Source: an uncultured Alcaligenaceae bacterium (GTDB lineage: Bacteria; Pseudomonadota; Gammaproteobacteria; Burkholderiales; Burkholderiaceae_B). Taken from it: a stretch of DNA of 64,000 bases. The notes under the pieces are model-generated. The model saw only the letters and a program-made list of their open reading frames with translations. It made no database searches and had not been told where the DNA came from. A program made the translations under genes and the position numbers. Below, piece by piece: positions 52,570 through 62,628 of the stretch. Location: contig CALEQZ010000032.1 in assembly GCA_937908115.1 (NCBI GenBank), positions 102,085-166,084 on the forward strand, in the 5' to 3' direction. Each line of letters begins with the position of its first letter. The stretch's first letter is position 1.

Positions 52570-54153
52570 CTAGATCTCCTCGTACAGGGGCAGCGTCAGG
52601 AATTCGGCGAATTCCTCGGCCGTGCTCATCTGCTCGAAGATCTCGGCGGCGCGGTCATAAGCCTTGCTCGGGCCAGCGACGTCGTGCACTTTGGCCAGTT
52701 CCTCGGGGATCAGGGCGCGCACCAGCTCGGCGGTGACCTTGCGGCCGTCGTCGAGTACCCCCTTGGGCGAGCGTATCCACTGCCAGACCTGCGAGCGGGA
52801 GATCTCGGCAGTGGCGGCGTCTTCCATTAGGTTGTGGATGGGCACGCAGCCATTGCCGTCCAGCCAGGACCCCAGGTAGTGGATGCCGACGTTGATGTTC
52901 ATGCGCAGGCCCGCCTCGGTGATCGGCGTCTCGGGCTCGAAGCGCAGCAGGTCGGCGGCAGTGACCTGCACGTCGGGACGCTGCTTGTCGATCTGGTTGG
53001 GACGGTCGCCCAGCACCTTGGTGAATTCGTCCATGGCCACCTGCACCAACCCAGGGTGAGCGACCCAGCCGCCGTCATAGCCGTCGTTGGCGTCACGGGC
53101 CTTGTCGGCGCGCACGCCGGCCAGGGCCTGCTCGTTCTTGACGGGGTCGTTCTTGATCGGGATGAGCGCGCTCATGCCGCCGATGGCCGGCGCGTTGCGG
53201 CGGTGGCAGGTCTTGAGCAGCAGCAGCGCATAGGCCCGCATGAAGGGCGAGGTCATGGTGACCTTGGCACGGTCGGCCAGGCAGAAATTGCGGTCGACCT
53301 TGAACTTCTTGATGCAGCTGAAGATGTAGTCCCACCGCCCGGCGTTCAGGCCGGCGCTGTGCTCGCGCAGCTCGTACAGGATCTCGTCCATCTCGAAGGC
53401 CGCCAGGATGGTCTCGATGAGCACGGTGGCCTTGATGCTGCCCTGGGGAATGCCTACCGCCTTCTGCGCGGCCACGAAGATGTCGTTCCACAGGCGCGCC
53501 TCGAGGTGGCTTTCCATCTTGGGCAGGTAGAAGTACGGGCCCGAGCCGCGCGCGAGCAGTTCCTTGGCGTTGTGGAACAGGAACAGCGCGAAGTCGAAGA
53601 TCCCGCCCGAGACGCGCTGGCCGTCGACCGTGACGTGCTTTTCGTCCAGGTGCCAGCCGCGCGGGCGCACCACCAGGGTAGCCACCTTGTCGTTGAGCTG
53701 GTAGAGCTTGCCGTTTTGCTCCAGCCGGATGGTGCGGCGCACGGCGTCGCGCAGATTGATCTGGCCGGCGATCTGGTTGGCCCAATTCGGGGTGTTGGAA
53801 TCCTCGAAGTCGGTCATGTAGCTGTCGGCGCCGGAATTGAGCGCGTTGATGACCATCTTGCGGTCGACCGGGCCGGTGATCTCCACCCGCCGGCATTGCA
53901 GGTCGGCCGGCAGCGGCGCGATCGTCCAGTCGCCGTCGCGGATGTGCTTGGTCTCGGGCAGGAAGTCCGGACGCTCGCCTGCGTCCAGCCGGCGGGCGCG
54001 CTCGCGTCGAGCGGCCAGCAGCTCCTGGCGGCGCGGTTCGAATTGCCGGTGCAGGTCGGCCACCAGCTGCAGGGCCTCGCGCGTCAGGATGGTTTCGAAG
54101 CCAGGTTGCAGCGGCGCATTGACGGCCACGCCGTCGGGCAGGTTCAGGGTCAT
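52570..54153 (-). CDS. aceB: Malate synthase A
   Basis: A 527-residue glyoxylate-shunt enzyme joining glyoxylate and acetyl-CoA to malate. The family signature KMESHLEARLWNDIF is followed by the conserved KATVLIETILAAFEMDEILYEL with metal-binding Glu, and the C-terminal catalytic Asp lies in NLMEDAATAE. Length fits isoform A (about 530 residues), not G (about 720). No isocitrate lyase gene is in the window. A LysR gene is divergent across a 114-base gap and is a likely regulator. Confidence 0.95.
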   Translation of the reverse strand: MTLNLPDGVAVNAPLQPGFETILTREALQLVADLHRQFEPRRQELLAARRERARRLDAGERPDFLPETKHIRDGDWTIAPLPADLQCRRVEITGPVDRKMVINALNSGADSYMTDFEDSNTPNWANQIAGQINLRDAVRRTIRLEQNGKLYQLNDKVATLVVRPRGWHLDEKHVTVDGQRVSGGIFDFALFLFHNAKELLARGSGPYFYLPKMESHLEARLWNDIFVAAQKAVGIPQGSIKATVLIETILAAFEMDEILYELREHSAGLNAGRWDYIFSCIKKFKVDRNFCLADRAKVTMTSPFMRAYALLLLKTCHRRNAPAIGGMSALIPIKNDPVKNEQALAGVRADKARDANDGYDGGWVAHPGLVQVAMDEFTKVLGDRPNQIDKQRPDVQVTAADLLRFEPETPITEAGLRMNINVGIHYLGSWLDGNGCVPIHNLMEDAATAEISRSQVWQWIRSPKGVLDDGRKVTAELVRALIPEELAKVHDVAGPSKAYDRAAEIFEQMSTAEEFAEFLTLPLYEEI

Positions 54154-54221
54154 GATGCCTCCGGGGAAAACGCGTGATGGTCCTGGCCAGTTTACGCAGG
54201 CAATATTGAATTAAAAAGGTG

Positions 54222-54244
54222 GTAAAAGTAGATTCATCTTTTAC
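54222..54244. promoter_or_regulatory. Inverted repeat between aceB and lysR
   Basis: GTAAAAG (54222-54228) and CTTTTAC (54238-54244) form a perfect 7 bp inverted repeat with a 9-base spacer, in an AT-rich stretch shared by the divergent aceB and LysR genes. TTGAAT (54206-54211) and TAGATT (54229-54234), 17 apart, are a possible promoter for lysR overlapping it. A LysR-type operator is plausible. Confidence 0.5.
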
Positions 54245-54267
54245 TTATATGCAAAGCTCGCGCCCGC

Positions 54268-55203
54268 ATGGACCGCTTCAAGCAGCTGGAAACCTTCGTC
54301 GCCGTGGCCACCTTGGGCAGCCTGTCGGCGGCGGCGCGCGCCGAAGGCGTGGCCCCGGCCATGATCGGCCGGCGCATCGATGCGCTTGAGGCGCGCCTGG
54401 GCGTGCGGCTGCTGGTGCGGTCCACGCGGCGCCTGTCGCTGACCTCCGAGGGGCAGGCCCTGCTCGAAGACGCGCAACGCATCCTGCGCGAGCTGGAAGA
54501 CAGCGAAAGCCGCGTGGCCCACGGCAGCGGCCGGCCGAGCGGGCACCTGCGCGTGACTGCGCCGGCCGGCTTCGGCCGGCGCCACGTCGCCCCCCTGCTG
54601 CCGGCTTTCATCGCCGATTATCCGGAAGTCACCGTCACGCTGGACCTCAGTGATCGCGTGGTCGACCTGATCGAAGAGCGCTACGACTGCGCCGTGCGCA
54701 TCGGCGAGCTGACCGACTCGCGGCTGGTGGGCATGCGGCTGGCCGACAACCGGCGCGTGGTCGTGGCCGCGCCCTCGTACATCGCGCGCCGCGGCAAGCC
54801 CGCCAAGCCTGCCGACCTGGCTGCCCACGACTGCCTGGTGCTGGGGCCACAAGGCAGCCAGTCACGCGGCTGGCTGTTTCGCGAAAACGGCCGCACGTTT
54901 GCCCAGCGCGTCGGCGGAACGCTCGAATGCAGCGACGGCAGCGTGCTGCACGAATGGGCGCTCGCCGGCTGCGGGCTGTCGTGGCGATCGATGTGGGAAG
55001 TGCACGACGACATCAAGGCGGGACGGCTGGTCACGGTGCTGGACGATTACTGCGCGCCGCCCAACGGCATCTACGCCATCCTGCCCGCGCGCAAGCATGT
55101 GCCGTTACGCGTGCAGGCCTTTGTCGAACGGCTGCGCCGCGCTTACGCGCAGGCCGATTTCCAGGGCCGTTCAGGCAAGCGCGCCGGCGCACGCGCCGCA
55201 TGA
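54268..55203 (+). CDS. LysR-type transcriptional regulator
   Basis: A 311-residue LTTR. The N-terminal winged helix (about 1-60) reads MDRFKQLETFVAVATLGSLS, then the recognition region RRIDALEARLGVRLL and RSTRRLSLTSEG; the effector domain fills about 90-295. The pattern is that of the LysR group with TRRLSLTSEGQ. It is divergent from aceB, and the inverted repeat at 54222-54244 lies between them, so control of malate synthase is plausible but not shown. Confidence 0.9.
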   Translation: MDRFKQLETFVAVATLGSLSAAARAEGVAPAMIGRRIDALEARLGVRLLVRSTRRLSLTSEGQALLEDAQRILRELEDSESRVAHGSGRPSGHLRVTAPAGFGRRHVAPLLPAFIADYPEVTVTLDLSDRVVDLIEERYDCAVRIGELTDSRLVGMRLADNRRVVVAAPSYIARRGKPAKPADLAAHDCLVLGPQGSQSRGWLFRENGRTFAQRVGGTLECSDGSVLHEWALAGCGLSWRSMWEVHDDIKAGRLVTVLDDYCAPPNGIYAILPARKHVPLRVQAFVERLRRAYAQADFQGRSGKRAGARAA

Positions 55204-55333
55204 CCCGGACCAGGTGGCACGCGCGCGGCAAACCGCTTGCGCACGCTGCCGGCTCGCAAGGCGGGCGACCGCCCGGTGGACTACAATTGGCATTTATGTC
55301 GCGCCACCACGGCCGCGGCGCCCCTTGCCCACC

Positions 55334-56059
55334 ATGAACCAGCGCGTACCCGTCGCCCCCGACGCCAGCCATTGCTCCACCTGCATGCTGGGCCACGTCT
55401 GCCTGCCCATAGGCATGGCACCGCCCGACATCGCGCAGCTGGACCAACTGGTCAAGGAACGCATCCGCGTGGCCAAGGGCGACTACCTCTACCGCCTGGG
55501 TGACACGCAGGACGCCATCTACGGCATACGCGTAGGTTCTCTCAAGACACAGGTCGAAGACGCCAACGGCCAAGTGCAGATCACCGGCTTTTACCTGCCG
55601 GGCGAGATCGTCGGCCTGGACGGCATGCTGGAATCGCGCCACACCTCCAGCTCGCAGGCGCTGGAAGACGCCGAGGTCTGCGTCATCCGGCTCGACGAAG
55701 TCGACGACATCGCGCACCGGCTGCCTGCCCTGCAGCCGCAGGTGCGCCGTCTGATGAGCCGCGAGATCACCCGTTCCCACGTCATGCTGGCCACGTTGGG
55801 CGGCATGCGCGCCGAGCAGCGCCTGGCCGCCTTCTTGCTGAATCTTTCGCAGCGCCTGTCCGTGCTGGGCTACTCGTCGGTGGAATTCGTCATGCGCATG
55901 AGCCGCGAGGAAATCGGCAATTACCTCGGCCTGACGCTGGAAACGGTCAGCCGGCTGTTCTCGCGCCTGAACCGCGAAGGCCTGATCCGGATCCGCCAGC
56001 GCGAAGTCCGCATCCTGGACATGGACGGCCTGCGGCGCCTGGCTGGCTCCGACTGCTGA
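55334..56059 (+). CDS. fnr: FNR-type anaerobic regulator (btr in B. pertussis)
   Basis: A 241-residue Crp/Fnr regulator of the oxygen-sensing FNR type. The N-terminal cysteines HCSTCMLGHVC (about 14-24) and a fourth Cys in DAEVCVI (about 117) can hold a [4Fe-4S] cluster. The C-terminal helix-turn-helix reads MSREEIGNYLGLTLETVSRLFSRL, with the E..SR DNA-contact residues of FNR. Start ATG 55334. It lies directly before the cbb3 gene cluster, whose promoters carry perfect FNR sites. A TACAAT at 55282-55287 is a possible -10. Confidence 0.93.
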   Translation: MNQRVPVAPDASHCSTCMLGHVCLPIGMAPPDIAQLDQLVKERIRVAKGDYLYRLGDTQDAIYGIRVGSLKTQVEDANGQVQITGFYLPGEIVGLDGMLESRHTSSSQALEDAEVCVIRLDEVDDIAHRLPALQPQVRRLMSREITRSHVMLATLGGMRAEQRLAAFLLNLSQRLSVLGYSSVEFVMRMSREEIGNYLGLTLETVSRLFSRLNREGLIRIRQREVRILDMDGLRRLAGSDC

Positions 56060-56094
56060 ACATCCCTCTGCCCGAAGCCGCTTGGCCTGTGCGT

Positions 56095-56340
56095 TCAGGC
56101 CCAATCGTCCTCGGCCTCGTCCTTGCCCGCGCCGCGCGACATATACAGGCTGAGGGCGCTGGAGAACGCTGCCATCGCCCACAGCAGGAAGAACCCGCCC
56201 GCGTAGACCAGTTCACGCCCGGCTGGCTGGCGCCCCAGCACCGTCACGTCCAGCGGATCGACCAGCCAGAACAGCACCGCGCCCGCCACGCCTGCAGCCA
56301 AGAAGGATGGCCACAGCACCCACATGAGCAGCCGCTTCAT
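56095..56340 (-). CDS. Small two-helix membrane protein downstream of ccoH-like gene
   Basis: An 81-residue hydrophobic protein with two predicted membrane helices (about 5-27 and 45-66), and an acidic end GKDEAEDDWA. Start ATG overlaps the stop of the upstream ccoH-like gene (ATGA, 56337-56340), so it is translationally coupled to the cbb3 cluster. No family is recognised; a role in cbb3 assembly is only suggested by context. Confidence 0.65.
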   Translation of the reverse strand: MKRLLMWVLWPSFLAAGVAGAVLFWLVDPLDVTVLGRQPAGRELVYAGGFFLLWAMAAFSSALSLYMSRGAGKDEAEDDWA

Positions 56341-56579
56341 GGCTGCTGCCCATGCACCTGCGGCGATTGCGGCTGCCCGGCCTGTCCGGCTTGGGCCGCT
56401 GGCGCACGCACCACCAGGCCGGCGCGGACGGCCCCGTCGTCGATGGGCTGATCGGAAAAATCGCGCACCGCCAGCGCGATCGTGACAACGCAACCCACGG
56501 CGGTCAGCAGCGGGCCGGCCATCAACAGCCACGGCCAGGGTTCGCGCCACCAGGGACGCACGACGGGCGGCTCGATCAT
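56337..56579 (-). CDS. ccoH: Short CcoH/FixH-like membrane protein
   Basis: An 80-residue protein at the position of ccoH (FixH) right after ccoG. It opens RPWWREPWPWLLMAGPL, the Trp/Pro-rich start of FixH proteins, followed by a single helix (about 17-38), but only about 40 residues follow rather than the about 120-residue periplasmic domain of typical FixH. The C-terminus is Ala/Gln/Pro-rich. It starts 13 bases after the ccoG stop. Assignment rests on position and N-terminus only. Confidence 0.6.
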   Translation of the reverse strand: MIEPPVVRPWWREPWPWLLMAGPLLTAVGCVVTIALAVRDFSDQPIDDGAVRAGLVVRAPAAQAGQAGQPQSPQVHGQQP

Positions 56580-56592
56580 GCCTGTTTCCTCC

Positions 56593-58039
<1,447 letters not shown>

Positions 58040-58065
<26 letters not shown>

Positions 58066-58966
58066 TGGACAACCCCCAGACCCAGGCGGCCAGCAGGCGG
58101 ATTTGTTCGGGCGTCAGGATGCCTTCGTGCGCGGGCATCCGGTTGTCGCGTCCTTCCAGTATGGTGCGCATGATCGTGGCCTCCGAACTGCCATACAGCC
58201 AGGTACCATCGCGCAGGTTGGGCGCACCGACGGCCTTGTTGCCACTGGCATCGGCCTGGTGGCAGGCGGCGCAGAACTGCATGAAATCGTTCTTGCCGAG
58301 CACGGCGCGGGCCGCGTCGTGCCCCAGCCCGGACAAGGAGCGCACGTACTGCGCGATGTTGCTGGCGCGGCGCGCGTCCAGCATGCTGCCGAAGGCCGGC
58401 ATGACACCGTGGCGGCCCTTGGTGATGCTGGTCAGGATGTCCTGCGGCGAGCCGCCGTACAGCCAATCGCCGTCGGCCAGGTTGGGAAAGCCCACGCTGC
58501 CCCGGGCATCCGAGCCATGGCACTGCGCGCAAGTGTTCAGGAACAGGCGCTGGCCGATTTCCCTGGCCTGGGGATCGGCTGCGATCTGCTCGATGGCCAT
58601 GCCGTCGAAGCGGGCGTAAATCGGGCGCACGCTTTCCTGCAGCGCCTTGTGCTCGCGCTCGACCTCGTCGGCGGTGGTGTATCCCAGGCTGCCGGGATAG
58701 CTGCCCAGGCCCGGATACAGGAAGAGATAGCCCAGGGCGAACACGCAGAGCAGCAGGTACATCCACGTCCACCAGCGCGGCACGGGGTTGTTCAGCTCGC
58801 GCAGGTCACCGTCCCATACGTGGCCGGTATCCTCGACCGAGGCGGGATCGATGCGCCGGCCCAGCCATGCGCGCTGTGAGGCAAGCAGCGCCACGCAGCC
58901 GATGATGCCCGCCACCGAGATGATGGCAATGAAATAGCTCCAGCCATCGCTGACGAAATCGCTCAT
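58040..58966 (-). CDS. ccoP: cbb3 oxidase subunit CcoP
   Basis: A 308-residue membrane-anchored diheme cytochrome c that passes electrons to the cbb3 core. The N-terminal helix region (SYFIAIISVAGIIGCVALL and WTWMYLLLCVFALGYLFLYPGL) is typical; heme-binding sites are CAQCH and CAACH, with Met axial ligands probably in HGVMPAFG and NRMPAHEG. Start ATG overlaps the ccoQ stop (ATGA). Confidence 0.96.
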
Positions 58967-59202
58967 CGCGTCGCCCTCCCTGCCTGCAGCGACGGCGTCG
59001 CGGCACGGTCTTGCGTGTCCATGTCCAATTGCTCCTGCTGCGCGCCGCGGTCGGCGGCTTCGAACTCTTCGGGCAAGGCAAACGGCAGCATCGCCGATTC
59101 GCGGTTGGCCGGCCGGCGCCGAGCCGACCATGCCCACGCGGCGATGCCCAGGAAAGTGGCCATCGACACCACGGTGGCCAAGGCGTTGATCCATGCCATC
59201 AT
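58963..59202 (-). CDS. ccoQ: cbb3 oxidase subunit CcoQ (FixQ)
   Basis: A 79-residue small protein with one helix (about 7-25: LATVVSMATFLGIAAWAW) and a longer-than-usual hydrophilic tail. Start ATG overlaps the ccoO stop and its stop overlaps the ccoP start. Position between ccoO and ccoP identifies it; CcoQ stabilises the CcoP association. A second Met at 59199 is an alternative start. The tail extends past the length of most CcoQ. Confidence 0.85.
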   Translation of the reverse strand: MMAWINALATVVSMATFLGIAAWAWSARRRPANRESAMLPFALPEEFEAADRGAQQEQLDMDTQDRAATPSLQAGRATR

Positions 59203-59849
59203 GGCCGCCCCTCCCCGGCCGGCGCGCGCCGCATGGCCACGCCCAGTCCTTGCAGGAACGCCACCAGCGCGTCTTCCTCGGTCTTGCCTTGCAGTTGCGC
59301 GGGCGCCATGGCGATGTCTTCGTCCGAATAAGGCACGCCCAGGCGCCTTAAGGCGCGCATGCGGGCCTGCACGTCGCCGCTGGCCAAGGGCGTCTTGGCC
59401 AGCCACGGATACGCCGGCATGTTCGACTCGGGCACCACCGCGCGCGGATCACGCAGGTGGATGCGGTGCCACTCGTCGGAATAGCGGCCGCCGACGCGCG
59501 CCAGGTCCGGGCCGGTGCGCTTGGATCCCCACAGGAAGGGACGATCGAACACCGATTCGCCCGCCACCGAATACGGACCGTAGCGCTGCACCTCCGAGCG
59601 CAGCATGCGCACCTGCTGCGAGTGGCAGCCGACGCAGCCTTCGCGGATGTAGATGTCGCGGCCCATCAGGCGCAGCGGCTCGTAAGGGGCAATGCCCGGC
59701 GCGGCCTCGGTGGTGGAATGCTGGAAGAACAGCGGAATGATCTGCACCAGGCCGGCGAAAGACACCACGGCGATGCTGGCCAGGATCATCCAGCCGATGT
59801 TTTTTTCCAGCGTCTGGTGTGAAAAAAAGCGGGCACGGGTTTCGCTCAT
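59199..59849 (-). CDS. ccoO: cbb3 oxidase subunit CcoO (monoheme)
   Basis: A 216-residue membrane-anchored monoheme cytochrome c. One helix (about 20-40) precedes REGCVGCH (heme site CxxCH at 72-76), with YGPYSVAGES and an axial Met in ESNMPAYPWL. It follows ccoN by 7 bases. Length typical. Confidence 0.96.
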   Translation of the reverse strand: MSETRARFFSHQTLEKNIGWMILASIAVVSFAGLVQIIPLFFQHSTTEAAPGIAPYEPLRLMGRDIYIREGCVGCHSQQVRMLRSEVQRYGPYSVAGESVFDRPFLWGSKRTGPDLARVGGRYSDEWHRIHLRDPRAVVPESNMPAYPWLAKTPLASGDVQARMRALRRLGVPYSDEDIAMAPAQLQGKTEEDALVAFLQGLGVAMRRAPAGEGRP

Positions 59850-59856
59850 GACAGCC

Positions 59857-61353
59857 TCACGAAGCCCGGGCCGCGAACGCGCCGGACAGCGCCGGGGCCG
59901 CCGCAGGCGCGGCCGCGGGCACGCCCGCCTCGGGCACCGGGGGATTGACGGGACGTTGGCCGCGCGCGGTTTGGTACACGTTCCAGGCCATGATGCAAAT
60001 GCCGGACAAGAAGCACAGCCCGCCCAGCAGCCGCACCGCGTAGAACGGGTACGTGGCCTTGACGACCTCGACGAAGGTGTAGGTCAGCGTGCCGTCGGCC
60101 TCGGTGGCGCGCCACATCAGGCCTTGCATGACGCCGGCCACCCACATCGCGGCGATGTACAGCACCACGCCCACGGTGGCGACCCAGAAATGCAGCTCGA
60201 CCAGCTTCGTGCTGTACATGGACTGGCGGCCGTACAGCCTGGGCACCAGGTAGTAAAGGGAGCCGAAGGTGATCATCGCCACCCAGCCGAGCGCGCCCGA
60301 GTGCACGTGGCCGACGGTCCAGTCGGTGTAGTGCGACAGCGCGTTGACCGTGCGGATCGACATCATCGACCCCTCGAAGGTCGCCATGCCGTAGAAGGAC
60401 AGCGCCACGACCATGAACTTGAGCACGGGGTCGGTGCGCAGCTTGTGCCAGGCGCCCGAGACGGTCATGATGCCGTTCATCATCCCGCCCCACGACGGGG
60501 CCAGCAGGATCAGCGAAAACACCATGCCCAGCGACTGGGTCCAGTCGGGCAGCGAGGTGTAAAGCAGGTGGTGCGGCCCGGCCCACATATACGTGAAGGC
60601 CAGCGCCCAGAAGTGCACGATGGACAGGCGGTAGGAATAGATCGGACGGCCGGCCTGCTTGGGCACGAAGTAATACATCATCCCCAGGAAGCTGGTGGTC
60701 AGGAAGAACCCCACCGCGTTGTGCCCGTACCACCACTGCACCATGGCGTCCTGCACGCCGGCGTAAAGGGAATACGACTTCCATGGCAGCGCCGGCAGCT
60801 CCAGGTTGTTGACCACGTGCAGCAGGGCGATGGTCAGGATGTAAGACCCGAAGAACCAGTTGGCCACATAGATGTGCTTGACCTTGCGCTTGACGATGGT
60901 GCCGAAAAAGACGATGGCGTAAGCCACCCACACCAGCGTGATGAGGATGTCCAGCGGCCATTCGAGTTCGGCGTACTCCTTGCTCGTGGTCAGCCCCATG
61001 GGCAGCGTGATCGCCGCGCCCACGATCACCGCCTGCCAGCCCCAGAACGTGAAGGCCGCAAGCGGCCCGCAGAACAGCCGCGCCTGGCAGGTGCGCTGCA
61101 CGACGTAGTAGGAGGTGGCAAACAGCGCGCAGCCGCCGAAGGCGAAGATCACCGCATTGGTATGCAGGGGACGCAGCCGCCCGTAGCTTAGCCACGGGAT
61201 TTCGAAATTGAGCTGCGGCCAGATCAATTGCGCGGCAATCAGTACGCCGACGGCCATGCCGACGATGCCCCAGACCACCGTCATGATGGCGAACTGGCGC
61301 ACGATCTTGTAGTTGAATGTCTCGCGTGCGCCGGACAACGCAGAATCGCTCAT
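59857..61353 (-). CDS. ccoN: cbb3 oxidase catalytic subunit CcoN
   Basis: A 498-residue twelve-helix subunit I of the high-affinity cbb3 oxidase that reduces oxygen and pumps protons. Heme/CuB histidines lie in RPLHTNAVIF, WWYGHNAVGFFL, AGPHHLLYTSLPDW, and SHYTDWTVGHVHSG. Start ATG 61353, with GAGGAA upstream; the longer frame is not conserved. A perfect FNR box sits at 61414-61427, 61 bases ahead of the start, at the spacing expected for class II activation. Confidence 0.97.
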   Translation of the reverse strand: MSDSALSGARETFNYKIVRQFAIMTVVWGIVGMAVGVLIAAQLIWPQLNFEIPWLSYGRLRPLHTNAVIFAFGGCALFATSYYVVQRTCQARLFCGPLAAFTFWGWQAVIVGAAITLPMGLTTSKEYAELEWPLDILITLVWVAYAIVFFGTIVKRKVKHIYVANWFFGSYILTIALLHVVNNLELPALPWKSYSLYAGVQDAMVQWWYGHNAVGFFLTTSFLGMMYYFVPKQAGRPIYSYRLSIVHFWALAFTYMWAGPHHLLYTSLPDWTQSLGMVFSLILLAPSWGGMMNGIMTVSGAWHKLRTDPVLKFMVVALSFYGMATFEGSMMSIRTVNALSHYTDWTVGHVHSGALGWVAMITFGSLYYLVPRLYGRQSMYSTKLVELHFWVATVGVVLYIAAMWVAGVMQGLMWRATEADGTLTYTFVEVVKATYPFYAVRLLGGLCFLSGICIMAWNVYQTARGQRPVNPPVPEAGVPAAAPAAAPALSGAFAARAS

Positions 61354-61413
61354 TGATGAATGTTCCTCGGATGAATGGCCGTGCGATGATGCCTGTGGGG
61401 CCCTTTGCCTGCC

Positions 61414-61427
61414 TTGATCTGGATCAA
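61414..61427 (-). promoter_or_regulatory. FNR box upstream of ccoN
   Basis: TTGATCTGGATCAA is a perfect FNR consensus (TTGAT-N4-ATCAA). If centred at -41.5, transcription would start near 61379 and the -10 would fall at 61391-61386 (CATCAT on the - strand, four of six), giving a leader of about 26 bases. Oxygen-limited activation by the nearby FNR homologue is expected. Confidence 0.85.
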
Positions 61428-61462
61428 GCCGCAGCCGCCCCGCGGGCCCTGCCCCCTTCGGT

Positions 61463-61615
61463 TCAGCGCCCCGGCCCGTCGTCGTCTTCCAGCACCGCCT
61501 GCGCGGCCTGGTCGGTGTCGTCGTACTGGCCGCTGAACACCGCCCAGCAGAACGCGGCGGCAATCGCCACCACCGCCAACAGCGACAGGGGAATCAGCAG
61601 ATAAAGGATTTCCAT
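61463..61615 (-). CDS. ccoS: cbb3 maturation protein CcoS
   Basis: A 50-residue membrane protein: MEILYLLIPLSLLAVVAIAAAF helix, then WAVFSGQYDDTD (the conserved W.v.sGQFdD motif of CcoS) and an acidic tail. CcoS is needed for cofactor insertion in cbb3. It starts 11 bases after the ccoI-like stop. Too short for most automatic calls. Confidence 0.93.
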   Translation of the reverse strand: MEILYLLIPLSLLAVVAIAAAFCWAVFSGQYDDTDQAAQAVLEDDDGPGR

Positions 61616-61626
61616 GCGCGCGCCCG

Positions 61627-62592
61627 TCAACACCGGCCGGCTTCGGGCGCCGCGCATGCGGCAGGCGGCTCGACCTGCCTGCGCCATAACAGCCAGGCGT
61701 TGCCTGCCACCGCCAGCGAAGAGGCAAGCATCGATGCGGCGGCCAGCCACGGCTGCACCCAGCCGAAGAAGGCCGGCGGCACCATGAGCAGGTGCCAGGC
61801 AAGCGACCCGTACAGGCTTGTGCGCGCGACGCGACGCACGTCGGCGCACAGCGCCCTGGCCTGCCCACGGCTCATGTCGGGACGACGGGCCGCAGCGGCA
61901 TGCAGCGACAGCATGGCCGTAGGCACCGACAGCGACAGCGCGCAGGGACAGCTGAGCACCAGCATGGCAACCACGACGGGCAGAGCCTCGTCCAGGCCGG
62001 CGTGCCACGACCACCCCAGTGCCGCGGCGGCGGCCAGCGCCAGCTGCACGGCGACGAAACCCGCACCGACGCGCCGCGCCTCCCGTTCCAGGCTGCGGCG
62101 CTCAGCCTGCAGCGCGGCCGGCCAGCGCTGCCCGCCCACCGACAACCGTGCGCACAACGCCAAGTAGCGCGCCGTGAGCAGGAAGGCGACGAACATGGTG
62201 ACCGAATCAAAATAGACTGGCCCTTGCCCCGTGAACGTGGCGTATGCGCTGGGCACAAAGGCGGCGGCGATGCCCAGGGCTACCGGCAAATCCATGCCGA
62301 CGCGCCGGCGCCGCAGGTCTGCCCAGGCGCCGCGCCAGATCGGCCAGGCCGAATAGGCCACGACAGGCACGGTCAACGCCAGGCTGGCATCGTTCATCAG
62401 CGCAATCGCCCAATCCAGCGTCGGCAGCACCAACTCCGATGCCGCCTCGCGCACGTACCCCGGCCAGGCCAGCATCATGACCTGCATCATGGCCAGCCAC
62501 GCCAGGCTGAGCCGGACCAAGGCATGCCGGCGCACCAGGCGCACGGCCGGGCCGACGTCGGCCGGCAGGGCAAGGATGGACGGATGGGACAT
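61627..62592 (-). CDS. CcoI-derived copper ATPase lacking all soluble domains
   Basis: A 321-residue protein at the ccoI position. Eight hydrophobic segments match those of P1B copper ATPases: about 28-48, 58-82, 101-119, 128-146, 178-196, 204-224, 256-275 and 280-303. The CPC motif is at 215-217 in VLSCPCALSLSVPTAM. The final helix keeps Met288 and Ser291-Ser292 in ASMLASSLAVAGNA; the usual Tyr-Asn before it is Trp266-His267. Missing, with no frameshift, are the N-terminal metal-binding CxxC domain, the actuator domain (no TGE; only about 25 residues join helices 4 and 5), and the phosphorylation/nucleotide domain (no DKTGT; about 30 residues join helices 6 and 7). It cannot hydrolyse ATP. 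Start ATG 62592; an FNR box is 37 bases upstream. Whether it is a functional channel or assembly factor, or decaying, is unknown. Confidence 0.88.
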   Translation of the reverse strand: MSHPSILALPADVGPAVRLVRRHALVRLSLAWLAMMQVMMLAWPGYVREAASELVLPTLDWAIALMNDASLALTVPVVAYSAWPIWRGAWADLRRRRVGMDLPVALGIAAAFVPSAYATFTGQGPVYFDSVTMFVAFLLTARYLALCARLSVGGQRWPAALQAERRSLEREARRVGAGFVAVQLALAAAAALGWSWHAGLDEALPVVVAMLVLSCPCALSLSVPTAMLSLHAAAARRPDMSRGQARALCADVRRVARTSLYGSLAWHLLMVPPAFFGWVQPWLAAASMLASSLAVAGNAWLLWRRQVEPPAACAAPEAGRC

Positions 62593-62628
62593 GGACGCCC
62601 ATCGTAGCGGCGACGGCTTTGCCGGCCC

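Noticed and set aside
56084..56101. Small hairpin GGCCTG-N6-CAGGCC between fnr and the small membrane gene
   Set aside because: Only 6 bp perfect, no T-run; too weak to call a terminator.
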